Made by a program: the position numbers and the translations under genes
Shown here: piece after piece, positions 59,463 through 64,000 of the stretch
How the letters are laid out: each line of letters starts with the position of its first letter
Numbering within the stretch: the stretch's first letter is position 1
Source: Aquila chrysaetos chrysaetos
Lineage: Eukaryota > Chordata > Aves > Accipitriformes > Accipitridae
Direction of reading: 5' to 3'
NCBI RefSeq assembly: GCF_900496995.4
Contig: NW_024470392.1
Location: forward strand, 1-64,000
Length of the DNA: 64,000 bases
Notes under the pieces: model-generated
The model's input: the letters and a program-made list of their open reading frames with translations, nothing else
Told to the model about the DNA's origin: nothing
Databases searched by the model: none

Positions 59463-60954
59463 ATGCAGGAGAACCACGACGCATCGGCCTCGCCAGGTGA
59501 GCGGGTCCATGTCCCGTCCCCCGCTCCATCCCGCAAAACCTATTCAATTCCCCCTTCCCACGGTGCCCCACTCAAGCATTGGGGATCCCTTGCTGCCCCC
59601 CCCCAAATCTCCCCATCCCTCACCATCTCCCCAAAATCCCTCCATCCCTCCCTGCTCTCATCCCAAATCCCCCCATCCCTCTGCCTTCCCACGTCCCCCA
59701 TCCCTCCCTGCCCTCATCCCAAATTTCCCTGCAGGCGAGGGACCAGCCAGCGCTGGGATGAGCACAACCACACCGAACGGTCAGGAAAATCCCCCGGGAA
59801 CGGATTCAGCTCATCCCCTTCTCCCTGGAAAGGGGTTCGACACCCTGGAGGACCCAATCCCGAGGGATAAGAGGAGATTTTTATGCACTGAATGCGGGAA
59901 GAGTTTCAACCACAGCGCCTACCTCCTCCGCCACCAACGCATCCACTCCGGAGAACGTCCTTATCCCTGTCTGAAATGCGGGAAAACTTTTACCTGGAAT
60001 TCCCACCTGAATTCCCATCAAAAAACCCATACGGGGGAAAAACCCCATCGTTGTCCCGAATGCCAGAAATGCTTCAGCCGTCGATCCAACCTCCTCCGTC
60101 ATCAACGCCTGCACGGCGTGGAAATTCCTTATGGGAAAAGCTTGAAGGCTGATCGTATCCTGCATTCCCAGAGCCGCCCAGATGATATTCCCTATATTTG
60201 TTCTGAATGTGGGAAATGTTTCAGTGCTCGCTCCAATCTTTTCCGACATCAACGTATCCATACCGGAGAAAAACCCTATAAATGTCCCGAATGCGGGAAA
60301 AGTTTCGGGCAAAGTTCAGATCTCATCCAGCATCATCGAACCCACACCGGAGAAAAACCCTTTTCCTGCTCATTTTGTGGGAAATCCTTTAATGAACGAT
60401 CCCATCTTATCCGACATCAAGGTCGGCATACGGGAGAAAAACCCTATAAATGTCCGGAATGTGGGAAAAGCTTCGTACAAAGCTCGGATCTCCTTATCCA
60501 TAGGCGATCCCATGCAGGCGAGACCCCCTATATGTGCGCCGAGTGCGGGAAACGATTTCGGGTCAGTTCCAGCTTGGTACGACATCAAGGATTACATACG
60601 GGAGAAAAACCTTATAAATGCGGGGAATGTGGGAAAGGATTCAGCGCTCGCTCCGTCCTTGTTATCCATCAACGGCTCCACACGGGAGAACGACCCTATG
60701 AGTGTCCGGCTTGCGGGAAACGTTTCGTTCAAAGCTCTAATCTCAGTCGGCATCGACGGATCCATACGGGAGAGAAACCGTATCCCTGTCCGGCTTGCGG
60801 GAAGAGGTTCAGCGTCCGTTCGAGCTTGGTCAAGCATCAGCGGCTCCATGAGCCACCCTGTAACCCCCCCAGGGAGGAGAAGGATTTAGGATGGAGCTCG
60901 CTTTATGGCGAAAAACAAGCACAGGAGGAGGAATTGCCCCATAGATGCTCTTGA
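59463..60954 (+). CDS. C2H2 zinc-finger protein ZNF-E, 11 fingers
   Basis: Coding exons 59463-59496 and 59735-60954, phase 1, 417 residues. Exon 1 begins after CCTCCAG at 59317; its first Met reads [12 protein letters not shown], the same 34-base KRAB-derived coding end as ZNF-A and ZNF-C but eroded. The 25-residue EEIAIS exon is missing. Exon 2 has a short linker region ([16 protein letters not shown]), then [10 protein letters not shown] opening eleven C2H2 fingers. A 29-residue spacer ([14 protein letters not shown] and on) interrupts between fingers 3 and 4. Finger codons are AT-richer (many GGGAAA, CATACG, TATAAA) than those of ZNF-A to C, suggesting a different history. The tail is [20 protein letters not shown] and ends RCS. 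Likely a nuclear DNA-binding regulator. It faces SH3BP5L tail to tail. Confidence 0.9.
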
Positions 60955-62869
60955 GCATCACTCCCCCGCAAAAAAGGGAGCTGACCCCAAAAATGTACGT
61001 GGATGGACAGAGAAAATATATTTGTAACTTCAGGATGTGGTCGGCTTGGTGGTGTCATCCCAGATGCCCCCCCTCCACGCTGGGTGTGTTGGGGTAGGGG
61101 GGCAGCCATGGGATTCCCACATCCCTTGGGGTGATGAGCACCCTACCCCACTGTTTTGGGGGGGGGGGGCCAGCAATGGGACCCCCACATCCCATAGGAT
61201 GTCAGCGATGGGATCCCTAAATCCCTTGGGGTGCTGCAAGCTGGCACCCACAGCCACCCCACCATGTTTTGGAGTGGGGGGCACAGGGATGGGATCCCCA
61301 TATCCATTGGGGTGATGAGCACCCTACCCCACTGTGGGTTTTTTTTTGGGGGGGGGGGCAGCAATGGGACCCCCCCATCCCTTGGGGTGCCACCAGCTTC
61401 CTCCCTTCCCAGCCACAAACCACAGGGAACCCCAAATTTAGGGGGTCCCAGTCCCTTGGCCCCCCCAGCAAAATCCAGGTGTTGAAACCCCCCCCCCCGC
61501 AAAATTTTCCCCTATTTCCCCAAAATTTCCTATCTTCCCTCCAATCCTTCAAGCCGGCTCTGAAATGCCAGGTAAAACCCAAGGGGAAGAGCAGCAGTAC
61601 TTCATACCCCCCAAAATAGCCTGATGTTACCCCAAAACAGCCTTATGTTACCCCAAAATGCAACCCCCAGTCCAAAGGAAATCCATATTCTTTAAAAATC
61701 AAGTAAATGGGCAAATTAAACTGATTCAGATCAACCCCTTGGGGAATGAGAAGGGAATTAAGATACTTAAAGAACAGGTGTAATTTCTTCAGTTGTTAAT
61801 ATGGAAAATTTAGGGCATGAATATTAATATAATTACTAACAATAGTGATTTTTATTTATGTTTATAATATTTGGGGCTATTGGCTTGGTTTTTCAAGCTT
61901 CAGGGATTTGACCCCATCCCCGTAGTGGATTTTTAAAACCTCGGGAAGCAAAATCACCACCGTAGGGCTGCAACGATCCCGTTCCCAAAGCCGTTATCCC
62001 CCCTCAAGGCTTCGAGCTGTTCCCCAGATGCTGGAATATCATCGCGGGGGGTGTTTTTTTTAGGGTACCTGGGGTGCGACCGAGTGAATAAAACCACATG
62101 GAGGGAGGAGAGGGATAAATTTTACTTGCCGGAAAATACACTCCAACCGACCCCCGGGGCTGCCTCGAACTGGTGCAGTTCTCATCACAGCCCTGGCACG
62201 GCCACAGCCCCCCCCCTCCACAGTACCCCGAAACAGCTGTGGGGCCCCCCCGTCTTGTTAGTGCAATTTGGCTTCTGCCTCACCTTTTGCTGGAAAATGG
62301 GGAAAATAACCCCAAATAAGAGTCTGAAATTTGGGGGGGGGGGGGGGGGGGCGGAGCTGGGGTGAAAGGAGGAGGGACAGGTAAGGCGATGTTGTGTGTC
62401 CCACCCGCCCCAATCCCAGTGGGCAGGGTTCCCGGTACGGCACCCCCCCCAAGTGTTTTAGGGGTGCAGCTCCTGCATCGAGGAGGGGCCGCAACTGAGC
62501 AGCTTTGTTAGCAGCTTCGTTAGCAGCCTTGCCCACCCAGCTGCTCGCTGTCAACACCCAACAGGCAGCTTAACTCAGTATCCCAATGCCGGCCACACAC
62601 AGCCCCATGGGACATGGCTCCCGCCGCCCCGCCCACACTTCATCCACCAAATTCAGAGGGGTGAACACCAACAACCCCCCAGATTTTGGCCCCCGACGGC
62701 GTCACCTTTGTCAACAAGGGGCTTCCAAGCGTCACCCCATCAGCTCCGTCCTCCCCCCTGCAGCCTCTGCGGGAGATAACGGCGGCACGCACCGACCCCG
62801 CTCCGTCTTTTTGGGGTTCCCCAGGGAGGGGAGAAGCCACGGGAGGGGGCAGGCTCGGGGTGGCGGAGG
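60955..62869. other. Spacer between ZNF-E and SH3BP5L (convergent 3' regions)
   Basis: At 61075-61420 three copies of a unit of about 120 bases recur (GGGATTCCCACATCCCTTGG, GGTGATGAGCACCCTACCCC, ACTG plus a G run). 61680-61910 is AT-rich. A minus-strand AATAAA at 61856-61851 is a candidate end for SH3BP5L (a 3' region of about 1 kb), and a plus-strand AATAAA at 62086-62091 is a candidate end for ZNF-E, so the two 3' regions might overlap. No other gene seen. Confidence 0.4.
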
Positions 62870-63970
62870 CTAAAGGCTGATGCTTCGGTGATGTTTGAAG
62901 TGACCCTGCCCGCCCCGGCGTTGCTCTCGTTCCTCCAGCTCGTCGCTGTTGAGGCTGGTAGCGTCCGACAAGCCCAATAAATGTTCGACCGAGTCGAACT
63001 TCTGCAGGTCGGAGGCGATGGTTTGAAGGCTGAGCACCGAAAGCGTGTCGGCTGGGGGGCACTCGGCCCCCAAATGTGTCCCTTCTGTCACCCCCACCTC
63101 GGTACCGGCGTGTTGAGGACTGGCTTCGGCTCCCACCGGCGAAGCTCGACGAACGATGAGGCGTTGGAGACGTCGAGCGTGGATCTGTTCGCTGATCTGT
63201 TCCAGGTTACGCAGGGCCACCGAATAACGCGTCTTGGCTTGCGACACCAACCGCTCCAGCGCCGTCACCTTGGCCTTGTGCTCCTGTGGGAGATGGCATT
63301 GGCCACCACGGCCATCTCAGCATCCCAATGGCCCTTCCCAAAATGAGGGGCAGACCCCACCAGCCTCCTTTTCTTCCCCCTCTCCACCTCATCCTGAAAA
63401 CTGGCAAAAAGCAGCAGGATCCTCCCCAAAATGGGATCCCCGTGCCCCTCACCAGCCTGATGTGCCCCACCGCAAGCGGGAAAGCAACGCGTCCCCCGCC
63501 CAGTACCTCGAGGATCTGGTTGAACTGGGCTTTCAGCTCAAAATAAGGCTTGCTCTTAACAATGACGCGCTTGAGGGACTTCTGGAGGGCTTGGACCTTG
63601 GCCTCGGCTTGCTGACACAGCTGGGTCACGCGCTGGTGCTCCCGCTCGCTCCGCAGCCGCTCTTCCTCCGCCTCATTGACCTGGGGACACCCCAAAACCC
63701 CTTCAGAAGCGGGGTCTCCCCTGTCCCCATCATCCCCAACTTCCAGCCACCTCCTTCAGGCCCCACGCCAACCCTCCCTGAAGATGAAGACCCCCCCCTC
63801 GCCCGTACTTTGCACGTAGCATGGTTGAGCATCTCCTGCCAGGTGGGATCCAAACGGTTCTTGTCGGCCATGACCCCCTGCTCTGCCACGAAAACCATCT
63901 CGCGAGCGGCGTTGTGCATGCTGACGGCTCGCTCGTACCGCAACGCCGCTTTCTGCGTCTCCTGCTGAGC
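62870..63970 (-). CDS. SH3BP5L: SH3BP5-like protein, last three coding exons (partial, continues off the right end)
   Basis: Exons, right to left: 63970-63809, 63680-63507 and 63283-62870, all phase 0, ending in TAG at 62872-62870. The translation follows human SH3BP5L closely: AQQETQKAALRYERAVSM, VFVAEQGVMADKNRLDPTW and HATCK; then VNEAEEERLRSEREHQRV, QALQKSLKRVIVKSK and PYFELKAQFNQILE; then EHKAKVTALE, SQAKTRYSVALRNLEQISEQ, SPVGAEASPQ, DTLSVLSLQTIASDLQKFDS and a C-terminal HHRSISL. These are the second half of the coiled-coil region, which in the SH3BP5/REI family acts as an exchange factor for RAB11 on endosomes, followed by the variable Ser-rich tail. The N-terminal part lies beyond the window. 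In human, SH3BP5L at 1q44 is also next to zinc-finger genes. Confidence 0.95.
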
Positions 63971-64000
63971 CTGCGCGGCGAGTGGGGAGGGGGTTACGAC

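Overview
The window looks like a stretch of a bird genome, most likely a small GC-rich (dot) microchromosome. The evidence is a CR1 LINE with avian-type reverse transcriptase and a 3' end of the TTCCATGATTCTATGA type, vertebrate genes with very short introns, and almost every intron and spacer filled by its own GC-rich tandem array. I could run no database search; gene names rest on recognised protein motifs and exon phase.

Layout. (1) About 0.5-5.3 kb holds an NK-type C-type lectin receptor gene on the minus strand. It has a cytoplasmic exon with an ITIM, a transmembrane exon, a stalk plus first lectin exon and a second lectin exon. The matching terminal lectin exon, with stop and AATAAA, lies at 476-584 on the opposite strand. 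(2) 5.3-15.9 kb is mostly tandem arrays, interrupted at 8.64-8.96 kb by a CpG-rich promoter-like island with two CCAAT boxes and a possible small minus-strand gene. (3) 16.0-27.6 kb is DDR1, the collagen-receptor tyrosine kinase, with 17 coding exons on the plus strand. (4) 31.4-32.5 kb is IER3, two exons, plus strand, with an AU-rich 3' region and a 5S-rRNA-like fragment in its intron. (5) 34.9-60.95 kb is a cluster of five C2H2 zinc-finger genes, here called ZNF-A (-), ZNF-B (-), ZNF-C (+), ZNF-D (-) and ZNF-E (+). ZNF-A and ZNF-C share their last fingers, C-terminal tail and 3' flank as an inverted duplication. (6) 62.87-63.97 kb contains the last three coding exons of SH3BP5L (-), which runs off the right end.

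DDR1 next to IER3 matches the mammalian MHC class I framework block (6p21.33 in human). An ITIM lectin receptor close by recalls the chicken MHC, where NK-lectin genes lie in the B locus. SH3BP5L beside zinc-finger genes matches human 1q44. The window therefore joins two blocks that are separate in mammals, with the junction somewhere between about 32.5 and 34.9 kb.

Three coding regions (lectin, DDR1, ZNF-C) each carry one extra C in a C run that throws the otherwise conserved frame. This pattern fits long-read consensus error better than three independent gene deaths. Most of the long proline- or glycine-rich open frames in the window are tandem arrays with no stop codons and are not listed as genes.
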